From NCBI GenBank assembly GCA_963630635.1, contig CAVGOA010000004.1, positions 11,382 through 75,381 of the forward strand: 64,000 bases of DNA, written 5' to 3'. Positions 17,201 through 25,380 of the stretch are shown here, one piece after another. Source of the stretch: Paratractidigestivibacter sp963630635 (GTDB lineage Bacteria; Actinomycetota; Coriobacteriia; Coriobacteriales; Atopobiaceae). How positions within the stretch are numbered: the stretch's first letter is position 1; each line of letters opens with the position of its first letter. A program made the position numbers and the translations under genes. A model generated the notes under the pieces. That model was not told where the DNA came from, made no database searches, and saw only the letters and a list, made by a program, of their open reading frames with translations.

Positions 17201-17356
17201 GAGCCTATCAACCGCCCGATCAAGTCCTCGGGCAGGAGTGTGTCGACCATCGTCCATGTTGTGGACGCCGTTGCGGCCCTCGTCCTGGTGGTTTGGGTGG
17301 CCCATCGCGTGCGACGCACGCGTCGTGGCGGGCCCCCGACCAAGGCCGAAGGCTGA
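14210..17356 (+). CDS. membrane-anchored GH3 beta-glucosidase-like protein, permuted domain order
   Basis: A 1048-aa glycoside hydrolase family 3 protein. A GTG start follows the upstream stop by 1 nt. Residues ~26-50 form an N-terminal membrane anchor and residues ~1018-1038 a C-terminal one. The domain order is reversed from classic GH3. The (alpha/beta)6 sandwich comes first (~60-430, starting VLAQNNNNVLPLP). A fibronectin-III-like domain follows (~450-560). The TIM-barrel domain comes last (~675-985), with the KHLACNN and AYNRLGATWAGG motifs. The likely nucleophile is Asp906 in SVITDYCDH. The reversed order is known from rumen beta-glucosidases (Ruminococcus albus, Butyrivibrio). The substrate is probably a beta-glucoside outside the cell. 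Confidence 0.88.
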   Translation: MRLSDFIKPNSKKERDGGPNKGSRRVLRIAGRVVLGLLVIALVAVNVALLVMGDTVESFISSEKVDITEEAKTALMDEGMDLCQEIESEGLVLAQNNNNVLPLPSDTTKVNVFGWSSTQWVVSGSGSAQISGTYTDFLDSLYLSGYEYNDQLADMYRSFYGERPYCKKSGNVLGSQAAGALNTHSYEFSRLYEPSIYDRNYYTAELLDNAKKFSDTAIVVISRITGESNDCPQVQYKVTQSNGAVQTDTTRTYLELSSEEEALLRYVGANYDKVVVLVNSTNTMELGEVETIPGIDACMIVGTTGEYGAQGVVDALWGKVNPSGRLTDTYAYDLRTAASWANSGEMGEGVYTNSSGLYPADGTNNPNVGVTEKYGAARFIDYVEGIYVGYRWYETADAEGFWDSVSNAHGTGYQGVVQYPFGYGLSYTTFSWEVVDQNLEENERVYRDSTFTQVVRVTNTGSVAGKEVVQMYCTTPYTPGGIEKASTVLVAYAKTGLLAPGESEDVVLSFTLDDVASYDYSDANGNGFIGYELEQGTYTVELKHDAHTVAAIDGAQTNLRVMYRDILCDTDLTTGAVVRNRFTGEQTSDGVSIDGSDSGANIQYMTRADFAGTFPRKSDADREMSESIAALNLYGQDQVDEDARLYQDLYEDDELEVPARTQSVASRLSEYGQITDFGRQLGLDYTDTAWDQVINSLSLSDMENLVLHGYLATSSIDAIGKPRTKEVDGPAQVGSFNQLSYGVGYPNPTVLAQTFNDNLALEYGKQVGQECAAIGVDGWYAPSVNIHRTALGGRNYEYFSEDGLLSGNMGANVVMGSNVTGTYCYMKHLACNNQDTYRDSLYTWLTEQTLREIYLRPFAIAVKKGEATGMMTAYNRLGATWAGGSKALLLGVLRDEWGFEGSVITDYCDHQKYMNADQQLRAGGSLYMDGIFRNGSFEYSFTKSELEKAIAAGGEQRGAAVSYLTNLRRASKDVLYTWLHARASNIVYNEVADQMGFEPINRPIKSSGRSVSTIVHVVDAVAALVLVVWVAHRVRRTRRGGPPTKAEG

Positions 17357-17386
17357 TTTGCCCTGCTTTGACTGCGCTCAAAGTAC

Positions 17387-17527
17387 CATGCGCGACTTTT
17401 CGCGGTTTAAATCGGGAGGGGTTAAGTAGCAAAGGGGGATTGCACTCACGTTTTCCCAGTTGAGGCATGACCGCAATCGACTCTCTACTTGACCGATGCG
17501 GATTTAAACCACGAAAAGTCGCGCATG
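17387..17527. repeat. long-hairpin element C (GAGTAG family)
   Basis: Outer arms 17387-17413 and 17501-17527 are complementary at 26 of 27 positions and run from CATGCGCGACTT to TTTAAATC. The inner pair is AAGTAG (17424-17429) with CTACTT (17485-17490). Element A has G-C at the pair where C has A-T, so the pairing is kept while the bases change. A further GATTGC/GCAATC pair lies inside. It lies between the GH3 stop codon and the lemA terminator on the other strand. Confidence 0.82.
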
Positions 17528-17553
17528 CGTATTTGAGGCCCCGCGCGGGCCAC

Positions 17554-17590
17554 AAAAAATCGGCGCCAGCCCGCGGGTTGGCGCCGATTT
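17554..17590 (-). terminator. intrinsic terminator after lemA
   Basis: AAATCGGCGCCA (17557-17568) pairs with TGGCGCCGATTT (17579-17590). On the minus strand the stem is followed by a T-run. Confidence 0.9.
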
Positions 17591-17624
17591 CCTTGCGCGT
17601 TACCTGCGCTAAAAGCCGCAGCCC

Positions 17625-18176
17625 TTAGAACTTGACCTTGGGAGCCTCGCGAACGGCCGCGTCGTCGACGGTGAAGCCGGTGCGGGGAGCGCGGCCGCCG
17701 GCAATAAGGCTGCCGGGGAAGGTCTGAATCGCGTTGTTGTAGTCCATGACCACGTCGTTGTAGCTCATGCGGGCATAAGAGATGCGGTCCTCGGTGTCCT
17801 TAAGCTGCTGCTGCAGGTCAAGGTAGTTGGTGTTGGCCTTGAGGTCGGGGTAAGCCTCGGCCACGGCAAACAGGCCGCGAAGCGCAGAGGTCAGCTGGTT
17901 GGAGGCCTCCATCTTTGCCTCGGGCGTAGAGGCGCTGGCAACAGCGGTGCGCGCGGCGGTCACGGCCTCCAGAGTCTGGGACTCGTGGGCGGCGTAGCCC
18001 TTGACGGTCTCGACCACGTTGGGGATAAGGTCGTTCCTGCGCTGGAGCTGCGCGTCGATGGTCTGCCACGCGGCGTCGCACTTGTTGTCTGCGCGAATAA
18101 TGCCGTTGTTGATGTTCATCCACACAAGGAACAGCAGGACAAGAATAACGATGACGACGATGAGAGCGATAAGCAT
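17625..18176 (-). CDS. lemA: LemA family protein
   Basis: A 183-aa protein with one N-terminal membrane helix (MLIALIVVIVILVLLFLVW) and the LemA signature: NINNGIIRADNKCDAAWQTID, RRNDLIPNVVETVKGYA, and a C-terminal YARMSYNDVVMDYN followed by FPGSLIA. The start at 18176 places the membrane helix at the N-terminus and is preceded by GAAAGG; a longer frame runs into the tRNA spacer and is rejected. Family members are short coiled-coil proteins of the envelope with unknown function. Confidence 0.93.
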   Translation of the reverse strand: MLIALIVVIVILVLLFLVWMNINNGIIRADNKCDAAWQTIDAQLQRRNDLIPNVVETVKGYAAHESQTLEAVTAARTAVASASTPEAKMEASNQLTSALRGLFAVAEAYPDLKANTNYLDLQQQLKDTEDRISYARMSYNDVVMDYNNAIQTFPGSLIAGGRAPRTGFTVDDAAVREAPKVKF

Positions 18177-18223
18177 GGCATGACCTTTCAACGGGATTTT
18201 TAAGCCATGAACAAAAGCGCACA

Positions 18224-18314
18224 TGGCGGAGGAGGAGGGATTCGAACCCTCGGTACGGGATTACCGCACGACGGTTTTCAAGACCGCTGCATTCAACCAC
18301 TCTGCCACTCCTCC
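18224..18314 (-). tRNA. tRNA-Ser(TGA)
   Basis: Minus-strand class II tRNA with acceptor GGAGGAG/CTCCTCC, a long variable arm, anticodon loop CTTGAAA (anticodon TGA), T-loop GGTTCGAATCC and an encoded CCA end. Confidence 0.95.
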
Positions 18315-18374
18315 GAGTGTGCAAGCTATACTATCCTACCCCATAAGCCCAAAAAGTTAAGCGAGGAGCCCGCC

Positions 18375-18908
18375 TTGGAGCAAGATGAAATCTATATGCG
18401 CTTGGCCCTTGACCAAGCAGATCTTGCCGCCCAAGAGGGAGAAGTGCCCATTGGCGCAGTTGTTGTCCACGACGGCCAGGTAATCTCCGCGGCCCACAAC
18501 CGCCGTGAGATCGACCGCGACCCCTCGGCCCACGCAGAGTTCTCGGCCATGTTAGAGGCCGCTCGCAAGCTGGACCGCTGGCGTCTTACGGGCTGCACGG
18601 TCTATGTGACCTTGGAACCGTGTCTTATGTGCGCGGGCCTCATGGTCAATGCTCGCGTGGACCGCTGCGTGTACGGCGCGCCCGACCCAAAGGGCGGCGC
18701 CCTGGGCACCCTCTTTGACCTGAGCCACGACGAGCGCCTTAACCACGAGTTCCAGGTAACCCCGGGGGTCCTCCAAGAAGAGGCCGCTGCCCAGCTGCGC
18801 ACTTTCTTTCGCCGCCGCCGAGAAGAAAACAAGCGCGCCAAGTCAGCGAATTGTGCCGAGAAGGGCACTGTTTGTGACGCAGTGCAGCCCGTTAGAGACG
18901 AAAATTAG
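18375..18908 (+). CDS. tadA: tRNA-specific adenosine deaminase
   Basis: A 177-aa cytidine-deaminase-fold protein. The catalytic motif is HAE in PSAHAEFSAM, and the zinc Cys pair is in TLEPCLMCAG. The adjacent NARVDRCVYGAPDPKGGA is typical of TadA. I chose the TTG at 18375 because GCGAGGAG lies 6 nt upstream; an ATG at about 18396 is an alternative, and any longer frame would cross the tRNA gene. A C-terminal extension of about 20 residues after RRRREENKR is unusual. The enzyme converts A34 to inosine in tRNA-Arg(ACG), which is encoded at 702-778. Confidence 0.93.
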   Translation: MEQDEIYMRLALDQADLAAQEGEVPIGAVVVHDGQVISAAHNRREIDRDPSAHAEFSAMLEAARKLDRWRLTGCTVYVTLEPCLMCAGLMVNARVDRCVYGAPDPKGGALGTLFDLSHDERLNHEFQVTPGVLQEEAAAQLRTFFRRRREENKRAKSANCAEKGTVCDAVQPVRDEN

Positions 18909-18911
18909 TAC

Positions 18912-18977
18912 AACAACTGTTGGGAAATCTCCCAATAAGTGTTGCATAATGGAATGGATATATCCAATCCAGTTGTT
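18912..18977. promoter_or_regulatory. nested inverted repeats in the promoter of the winged-helix gene
   Basis: AACAACTG (18912-18919) is complementary to CAGTTGTT (18970-18977). Between them are TTGGGA-AATC-TCCCAA (18920-18935) and the perfect palindrome TGGATATATCCA (18955-18966). CATAAT near 18945 may be a -10 box. The arrangement fits operator sites, possibly for autoregulation by the downstream DNA-binding protein. Confidence 0.55.
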
Positions 18978-18993
18978 TTCTTCCCTTGGAGGC

Positions 18994-19287
18994 ATGGTGG
19001 CTAACGGCGGTCGCGCAAGCGTTGCAGACATGCGGCGTGTTGAGCAGGCAATTCTGCTCAGGGTCCTTAGGGACCAGCAAAGCACCGGCAAGCCATCGGT
19101 CTTGTCTCGCCACGAGCTGTCGCTTGCCGTGGGAGTCAGCGAGTTTCGCATTCGCACAGCGCTGGGCCGCCTAAAGCTTGCCGGCCAGATCGAGATGACC
19201 TCGCGCTTTGGCGAGAAGGGCGCGCAGCTCTCAAACGCCATGAGTGTGACCGAGAAGGGCAAGAAGCGCCTGGCAGACGAGCTGTAA
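18994..19287 (+). CDS. small winged-helix DNA-binding protein
   Basis: About 97 aa. The pattern RRVEQAILLRVLRDQQ, then RHELSLAVGVSEFRIRTALG, then RLKLAGQIE is that of a winged helix-turn-helix. The recognition helix is SEFRIRTALGRL. The start is uncertain: TTGGAGG ends at 18992, so the ATG at 18994 is too close and GTG at 18997 is also possible. An open frame extends further upstream but would cover the palindromic promoter. It is a lone gene, followed by a bidirectional terminator. The regulated target is unknown; the nested palindromes just upstream suggest it controls itself. Confidence 0.65.
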   Translation: MVANGGRASVADMRRVEQAILLRVLRDQQSTGKPSVLSRHELSLAVGVSEFRIRTALGRLKLAGQIEMTSRFGEKGAQLSNAMSVTEKGKKRLADEL

Positions 19288-19343
19288 GTCGTCGCCAGCC
19301 GCCCCGCCGAAACACCGCGTTCTTCTCGGTAAATAAGCCAAGA

Positions 19344-19384
19344 AAAAGCCCGCGACCTGGATAAAGGTCGCGGGCTTCGTTTGT
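19344..19384. terminator. bidirectional terminator
   Basis: GCCCGCGACCT (19349-19359) pairs with AGGTCGCGGGC (19366-19376). There is an A-run on the left and a T-rich stretch on the right, between convergent genes. Confidence 0.88.
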
Positions 19385-19402
19385 TCTATGCGAGAAGTGC
19401 GG

Positions 19403-19426
19403 GCGGCGAGAGGCGCGTCTCGCCGC
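19403..19426. repeat. perfect hairpin with GGCGAGA/TCTCGCC arms
   Basis: GCGGCGAGA (19403-19411) is complementary to TCTCGCCGC (19418-19426), loop GGCGCG. It is placed just after the lactate permease stop codon on the minus strand. A copy of CGAGAAG lies beside it at 19391. Confidence 0.65.
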
Positions 19427-19432
19427 AGCGGC

Positions 19433-20983
19433 TTACCTCAAGACGAGAGAGCCGACGTAGATCAGCGCGGCCATGGCAATCGCAAAGCCAAAGGCGTACT
19501 TGGCGATCTTGCCCATGATCTCGCCGTCTTTGCCAACCAGGCCGCAGGCGGCGCAGCCGATGGCGATGTTTTGCGGCGAGAGCATCTTGCCGGCCGAGGT
19601 GCCCAGCGAGTTGGCGGCAACAAGCCAGGTGGGGTTGGCTCCGATGGAGCTGGCGGCCTGCAGCTGGACGTTGCCAAAGAGGACCTCGCTGGAGGTGCCG
19701 GAGCCGGTGACAAAGGTGCCCAGCGCGCCCAGCAGCGGGGCCACGATGGGGTAGGCGCCGCCCAAGGTGCCCACGAAGAAGGCCGCGATGCTGGCGATCA
19801 TGCCCGAGTAGCCCATGATCTTTGCGCAGGCCAGGACGCCCAGCATGGTGACAATGGTCTTGGACATCTGCTTGCAGGTGTCGGCCAGGACGCGGCCCAT
19901 CTCGGCGAAGGAGCAGCCCTGGATAAGGCCGCCCACGATACCGCAGACAAAGATCAAGACGCCAGGGGTGTTGATCCAGGTGAAGGTCAGGGTCGCCGTG
20001 GGGTCGCCGGCGTAGATGTTGGCCGTGGTGGCGATCGAGGACAGAGGGGTGTTGATAAACGGGAAGAGCTTGCTGGTAAGCAGCAGCACGACAAAAATCA
20101 AGATGAAGGGCGACCAGGCGCGGACCTGCTCGGCGACGGTCTCGGTGGCGCCGTCGGTGGATTGGCCGGCCAGGCAGTACTCCTGGGGTACGTCCTTGCC
20201 CTTCTGCGACAAGGCAAAGGCAAAGGTGATGACCAGCGAGGCGACGGCGGCCACGACATCGGTCAGGGCCGGGCCAATGAAGGTGGCGGCCACGACCTCG
20301 GGGATGGCAAAGGAAAGGCCGGCGACCAAGGTCACGGGCAGGGCGCCCTTCAAGGCCTTAGTCCCGCCGCCCACGAGCATAACCATCAGGATCGGGCAGG
20401 CCACGACAAAGGGGAAGACCTGCAGGGCCTGGGTGCTGGCCAGCTGGATGGCGTCGATGCCGGTGATGGAGGCCAAGGTGGTGGTGGGGATGCCAATGGA
20501 GCCAAACATCGTGGGCACGCCGTTGGCGATCAGGCAGGCGAGAATGGCGGTAACGGGGTTGAGGCCCAGCGCAACCAGCATAGAAGCCGGGATGGCGACG
20601 GCGGTGCCAAAGCCCGCCATGCCCTCAAGGAAGCCGCCAAAGCACCAACCAATGAGCAGCACCAGGACACGCATGTCACTAGAGACGCCGCACAGCATGT
20701 GCTTGATCGTCTCCATGGCACCGGTGTGGACCGTGAGGTTGTAGGTGAAGACGGCGGCGATGATGACGATGACGATGGGCCAGATTGCCATCGCAAAGCC
20801 CTCGAGCGCGGCCGTGGCGATGTTGACCACGGACATCTGCCAGCCAAGGAAGGCGGCAACGATGGCGACGAGAAGGGCGCCAAGGCTGGCCTTGTAAGCC
20901 TCCATGTGCAGGCCGCACAAGGCAACTACCAGCCAAATGATTGGCGTGAGGGCGAGCAGGAACATTCCGAACAGCTCTAACAT
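19433..20983 (-). CDS. lctP: L-lactate permease (LctP family)
   Basis: A 516-aa polytopic membrane protein with 12 or more hydrophobic segments, beginning LFGMFLLALTPIIWLVVALC. Family landmarks include HTGAMETIKHML, the Gly-rich GWCFGGFLEGMAGFGTAVA, NGVPTMFGSIGIPTT, and near the C-terminus FVTGSGTSSEVLFGNVQ followed by GTSAGKMLSPQNIAIG. It imports lactate or glycolate with protons. The start at 20983 is chosen for its ribosome-binding site (CGGGAGA); a 15-residue polar extension is rejected. No lactate dehydrogenase or regulator gene is adjacent. Confidence 0.93.
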   Translation of the reverse strand: MLELFGMFLLALTPIIWLVVALCGLHMEAYKASLGALLVAIVAAFLGWQMSVVNIATAALEGFAMAIWPIVIVIIAAVFTYNLTVHTGAMETIKHMLCGVSSDMRVLVLLIGWCFGGFLEGMAGFGTAVAIPASMLVALGLNPVTAILACLIANGVPTMFGSIGIPTTTLASITGIDAIQLASTQALQVFPFVVACPILMVMLVGGGTKALKGALPVTLVAGLSFAIPEVVAATFIGPALTDVVAAVASLVITFAFALSQKGKDVPQEYCLAGQSTDGATETVAEQVRAWSPFILIFVVLLLTSKLFPFINTPLSSIATTANIYAGDPTATLTFTWINTPGVLIFVCGIVGGLIQGCSFAEMGRVLADTCKQMSKTIVTMLGVLACAKIMGYSGMIASIAAFFVGTLGGAYPIVAPLLGALGTFVTGSGTSSEVLFGNVQLQAASSIGANPTWLVAANSLGTSAGKMLSPQNIAIGCAACGLVGKDGEIMGKIAKYAFGFAIAMAALIYVGSLVLR

Positions 20984-21071
20984 GACATCTCCCGGTGTTG
21001 GTTGATCTTTCGATCGATTCTGTTTCAACTACCGTTCACCGATGATATCACGCCGTTCACCCGGCGATTGC

Positions 21072-22358
21072 CTAAACGACCTGGTAAATGAAAAAGTCGA
21101 GGTAGTGGCTCTCGGGCACGCCCCACAAGATGGGGTGGTCGGGGGCCTGCTGGCGCTCTTCCACCTGCTTGAGCTGCACGTTTGCCTGGTGCGCCGCGTC
21201 GGCTATGGCCTGGGCGAGAAGGTCGCGAGTCATAAAGTGGCTGCAGCTGCAGGTGGCCAGGTAGCCGCCGCGAGGCAGCAGGCGCATGGCCTGGTAGTTG
21301 ATGTCACGATAGCCCTTGGAGGCGTGGTTGACGGTGCTGCGACTCTTGGTAAAGGCCGGCGGGTCAAGCACGATGAGGTCGAAGGGGCCGCCCTCCTCGC
21401 GCAAGCGGGCGCGGTCGCGGGCAAGCTCGGGCAGGTACTCCAGGACGTTTGCGCAGGTAAAGCCCATGCCGTTGTCAAGGCCGTTAAGACGAGCGTTGGC
21501 GGCTGCCAGGTCGATGGCGGTCTGGCTCACGTCAACGCAGCGCACGAACTCGGCGCCGCCCGCCGCGGCGTTAAGGCCAAAGGGCCCCACGTGGCAGAAG
21601 CAGTCCAGCACGCGCCTGCCGGCCGCAATCTGGCGAACGGCGCGACGGTTGTACTTTTGATCCAGGAAGAAACCGGTCTTCTGGCTGTTCTCGATGTCCA
21701 GGTCAAAGGCCAGGCCATTCTCGACAACTTTGATGCGGGCGGTGCTAGGCACCTGCGCGCCCTCGCCGTCCCACCAGCCTTTGTACTGGGCCAGGCCCTC
21801 CTTGATGCGGCTGGGGGAGTCGTTGCGCTCGTAGATGGCGGTGACGTCTTGGCCGTCTGCCTGCAGGGTCTTGAGCAGCAAGGGGTAGATGACGGGGCGC
21901 AGAAGCTCCATGCCCACGGTGCCCACCTGCGTGACCAGCACGTTCTCGTAGCGGTCGACGATCAGGCCGGGCAGGCCGTCTGCCTCCGAGAAGACCACGC
22001 GGCAACAGTTGGTGTCGGGCTCACAGCCGGGAAGGGCGCGGCTGCCCATGGTCACGCGGCGGTGGTCCCACGACCAGGCGATCTTGCGAGCCCAAAAGGC
22101 CTCGTTAACGCGGTCGTTGGCGTTTCTCGTCACAATGCGCACGCGAATCTTGGACTCCTGCGAGATCAGGCCCGCGCCCTGCCAGGTGCCGTTCTCTTCA
22201 AAGACGTCCACCACGCAGCCGTTGGTCACGGGCGTGCCGTCTGCGGCTGGCTCGACGCGCAGGACCTCGCCCTCAAAGACCCAGGGGTGCCCAGCCTTGA
22301 GCGAGCGCGCAGCCTTGCGCGTGACGATGACCTGCGGATAAGGGCGTGCCTGCTTCAT
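21072..22358 (-). CDS. class I rRNA large-subunit methyltransferase (RlmI/RlmK-like)
   Basis: A 428-aa protein. The N-terminus is a PUA-like RNA-binding domain (VTRKAARSLKAGHPWVFEGEV). A central EEHGTD-like subdomain and a C-terminal Rossmann methyltransferase follow, with the SAM motif LDCFCHVGPFGLNAAAGG and the catalytic-site motif LDPPAFTKSR. This layout matches RlmI, which makes m5C in 23S rRNA; the target base here is inferred. I chose ATG 22358 before MKQARPYP; upstream frame extensions contain no ribosome-binding site. The spacer before it holds one GGCGAGAAG word. Confidence 0.85.
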   Translation of the reverse strand: MKQARPYPQVIVTRKAARSLKAGHPWVFEGEVLRVEPAADGTPVTNGCVVDVFEENGTWQGAGLISQESKIRVRIVTRNANDRVNEAFWARKIAWSWDHRRVTMGSRALPGCEPDTNCCRVVFSEADGLPGLIVDRYENVLVTQVGTVGMELLRPVIYPLLLKTLQADGQDVTAIYERNDSPSRIKEGLAQYKGWWDGEGAQVPSTARIKVVENGLAFDLDIENSQKTGFFLDQKYNRRAVRQIAAGRRVLDCFCHVGPFGLNAAAGGAEFVRCVDVSQTAIDLAAANARLNGLDNGMGFTCANVLEYLPELARDRARLREEGGPFDLIVLDPPAFTKSRSTVNHASKGYRDINYQAMRLLPRGGYLATCSCSHFMTRDLLAQAIADAAHQANVQLKQVEERQQAPDHPILWGVPESHYLDFFIYQVV

Positions 22359-22526
22359 GAGGGCGACTCCTTGGCGAGAAGAGCGGGCGACGCGCGGCGC
22401 TGGGGTGGCCGTGCGGCCCGCGATGGCAACTAAGGACTGTCTCAGACTAACATCTTGTTGGTGCGCCGGGCCTAAAATGTGTGTCTGCACGCCGTAATCC
22501 ACATTCGCCGCCGGGAGGCCAGCCGC

Positions 22527-23849
22527 ATGCATCGCCTGTTTGTCATGACCGTCGACTCGCTCTTTACCCAAGAGCTGGCCGATGCTCGCCACCTACCGGG
22601 GTTTAGCGAGATTCTGCCCCGGGCGGCTATCTTCGAGCACGTGGACTGTGTGTACCCTACGCTGACGTTTGTGTGCCATGCGAGCATTGTGACGGGTTGC
22701 TGGCCCAATCGCCACGGCGTGTACCACAACCAGGTGTTGGATGCCTCGCGTACCGATGACGCGGCCTGGCATTGGGGCTACGACAGCATAAAAGTTCCAA
22801 CCGTCTTCGATTACGCGAAAGCGGCGGGCTTCTCGACCGCGGCNNNNNNNNNNNNNNNNNNNNNNNNNNNNNNNNNNNNNNNNNNNNNNNNNNNNNNNNN
22901 NNNNNNNNNNNNNNNNNNNNNNNNNNNNNNNNNNNNNNNNNNNNNNNNNNNNNNNNNNNNNNNNNNNNNNNNNNNNNNNNNNNNNNNNNNNNNNNNNNNN
23001 NNNNNNNNNNNNNNNNNNNNNNNNNNNNNNNNNNNNNNNNNNNNNNNNNNNNNNNNNNNNNNNNNNNNNNNNNNNNNNNNNNNNNNNNNNNNNNNNNNNN
23101 NNNNNNNNNNNNNNNNNNNNNNNNNNNNNNNNNNNNNNNNNNNNNNNNNNNNNNNNNNNNNNNNNNNNGCTCGCGAGGCGCTGCGTCGCCACGGCGAGTG
23201 GGTACAACGTTGTATCAACGCGATGAAGGACGCCGGGACCTACGATGACACGATTTTCGTCATACTGGGCGACCACGGCCATGTGCCCATCGAGGCGCGT
23301 CTTGCTCCCAACGTTTTATTGCGCGACGCGGGGCTTCTGGATGTCGATGAGGCCGGTCGCGTCACGGGCTGGCGAGCCTATGTTCTTGCCGGCGGGGCCT
23401 CTGGCCAGTTATTTGTTGGCAAGAAGGACGACTTGGCCGCAGCGACGGATGCGCTATCGCCGCTGGTCGAAGACGGCTTGATCTCTGATGTCTTTACCCG
23501 TGAAGAGGTCGAGGCGCGCTTTCACGAGGGTGGCGACTTTGAGGCCATGCTCGAGGCGGCGCCCGGCTACGGCATCGTGAGTAGCGCAACAGGCAAGGTG
23601 GTCACGCCGTCCACCGATCCTGATTACTACTACGCCGTCTCTACCCACGGTCACCTGCCGTTTCGCGGGCCCAAGCCCCCGTTTATCGTTGCGGGGCCGG
23701 GTGTCGCGCCCGGCCGCTACGTCGGCGCGCGCCTGGTGGACGAGGCTCCAACGCTCATGCGCCTGGCGGGCATTCCGTATGACGCGGCAACCCTAGACGG
23801 TGAGGACCTTCTTGCCCCCGGCTCGCGCACCACGCGACTGTCAGAATAA
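22527..23849 (+). CDS. alkaline phosphatase superfamily phosphodiesterase (interrupted by a gap)
   Basis: About 441 aa including 108 unknown residues. The first metal ligand is in FVMTVDS. The Thr nucleophile sits in YPTLTFVCHASIVTG, followed by NRHGVYHNQ. After the gap come ILGDHGHVP and STHGHLPF, which supply the other metal ligands. This is the type I phosphodiesterase/nucleotide pyrophosphatase pattern. No signal peptide is visible. The frame is the same on both sides of the gap. Substrate unknown. The ATG at 22527 follows GGGAGG. Confidence 0.8.
   Translation: MHRLFVMTVDSLFTQELADARHLPGFSEILPRAAIFEHVDCVYPTLTFVCHASIVTGCWPNRHGVYHNQVLDASRTDDAAWHWGYDSIKVPTVFDYAKAAGFSTAXXXXXXXXXXXXXXXXXXXXXXXXXXXXXXXXXXXXXXXXXXXXXXXXXXXXXXXXXXXXXXXXXXXXXXXXXXXXXXXXXXXXXXXXXXXXXXXXXXXXXXXXXXXXXAREALRRHGEWVQRCINAMKDAGTYDDTIFVILGDHGHVPIEARLAPNVLLRDAGLLDVDEAGRVTGWRAYVLAGGASGQLFVGKKDDLAAATDALSPLVEDGLISDVFTREEVEARFHEGGDFEAMLEAAPGYGIVSSATGKVVTPSTDPDYYYAVSTHGHLPFRGPKPPFIVAGPGVAPGRYVGARLVDEAPTLMRLAGIPYDAATLDGEDLLAPGSRTTRLSE
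22844..23168. other. assembly gap or masked stretch (325 N)
   Basis: Run of N inside the phosphodiesterase gene. The reading frame is preserved across it. Confidence 0.99.
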
Positions 23850-23880
23850 GATGCGGGCTGCGAGCTATGCGTCGCCCGGC

Positions 23881-25182
<1,302 letters not shown>

Positions 25183-25380
25183 AGCTGCAAGTATCCAACA
25201 TATGGGCCCGTCATGCACGCGAGAAGTGCGCGCGTTCACCCGTTTTGTGGCTTCGCGGTGAAGCGCGGTCGTTATACTGAGAAGGCTAAACGACTCGCCG
25301 ACGGCAGACCGCTCGGCACAAAGGGCAAGGCGCGGTCCCATTAGCTGCGCTTTATTGCCCCAAGAAAGGTTCCACGTTCC

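Noticed and set aside
17387..17527. Integron attC site
   Set aside because: attC sites are imperfect palindromes of similar size, but the required RYYYAAC/GTTRRRY ends are not present and no integrase gene is seen.
19388..20980. Plus-strand open frame over the lactate permease
   Set aside because: Composition is Gly/Asp/His-rich without domains; the minus strand encodes a full membrane permease.
23202..23216. GTACAACGTTGTAT as a further copy of the 10028 palindrome
   Set aside because: It lies within the coding sequence of the phosphodiesterase and is explained by the codons there.
25262..25380. SAM riboswitch upstream of metA
   Set aside because: The leader has a possible stem, but I see none of the conserved core sequences of the SAM riboswitch classes I know.
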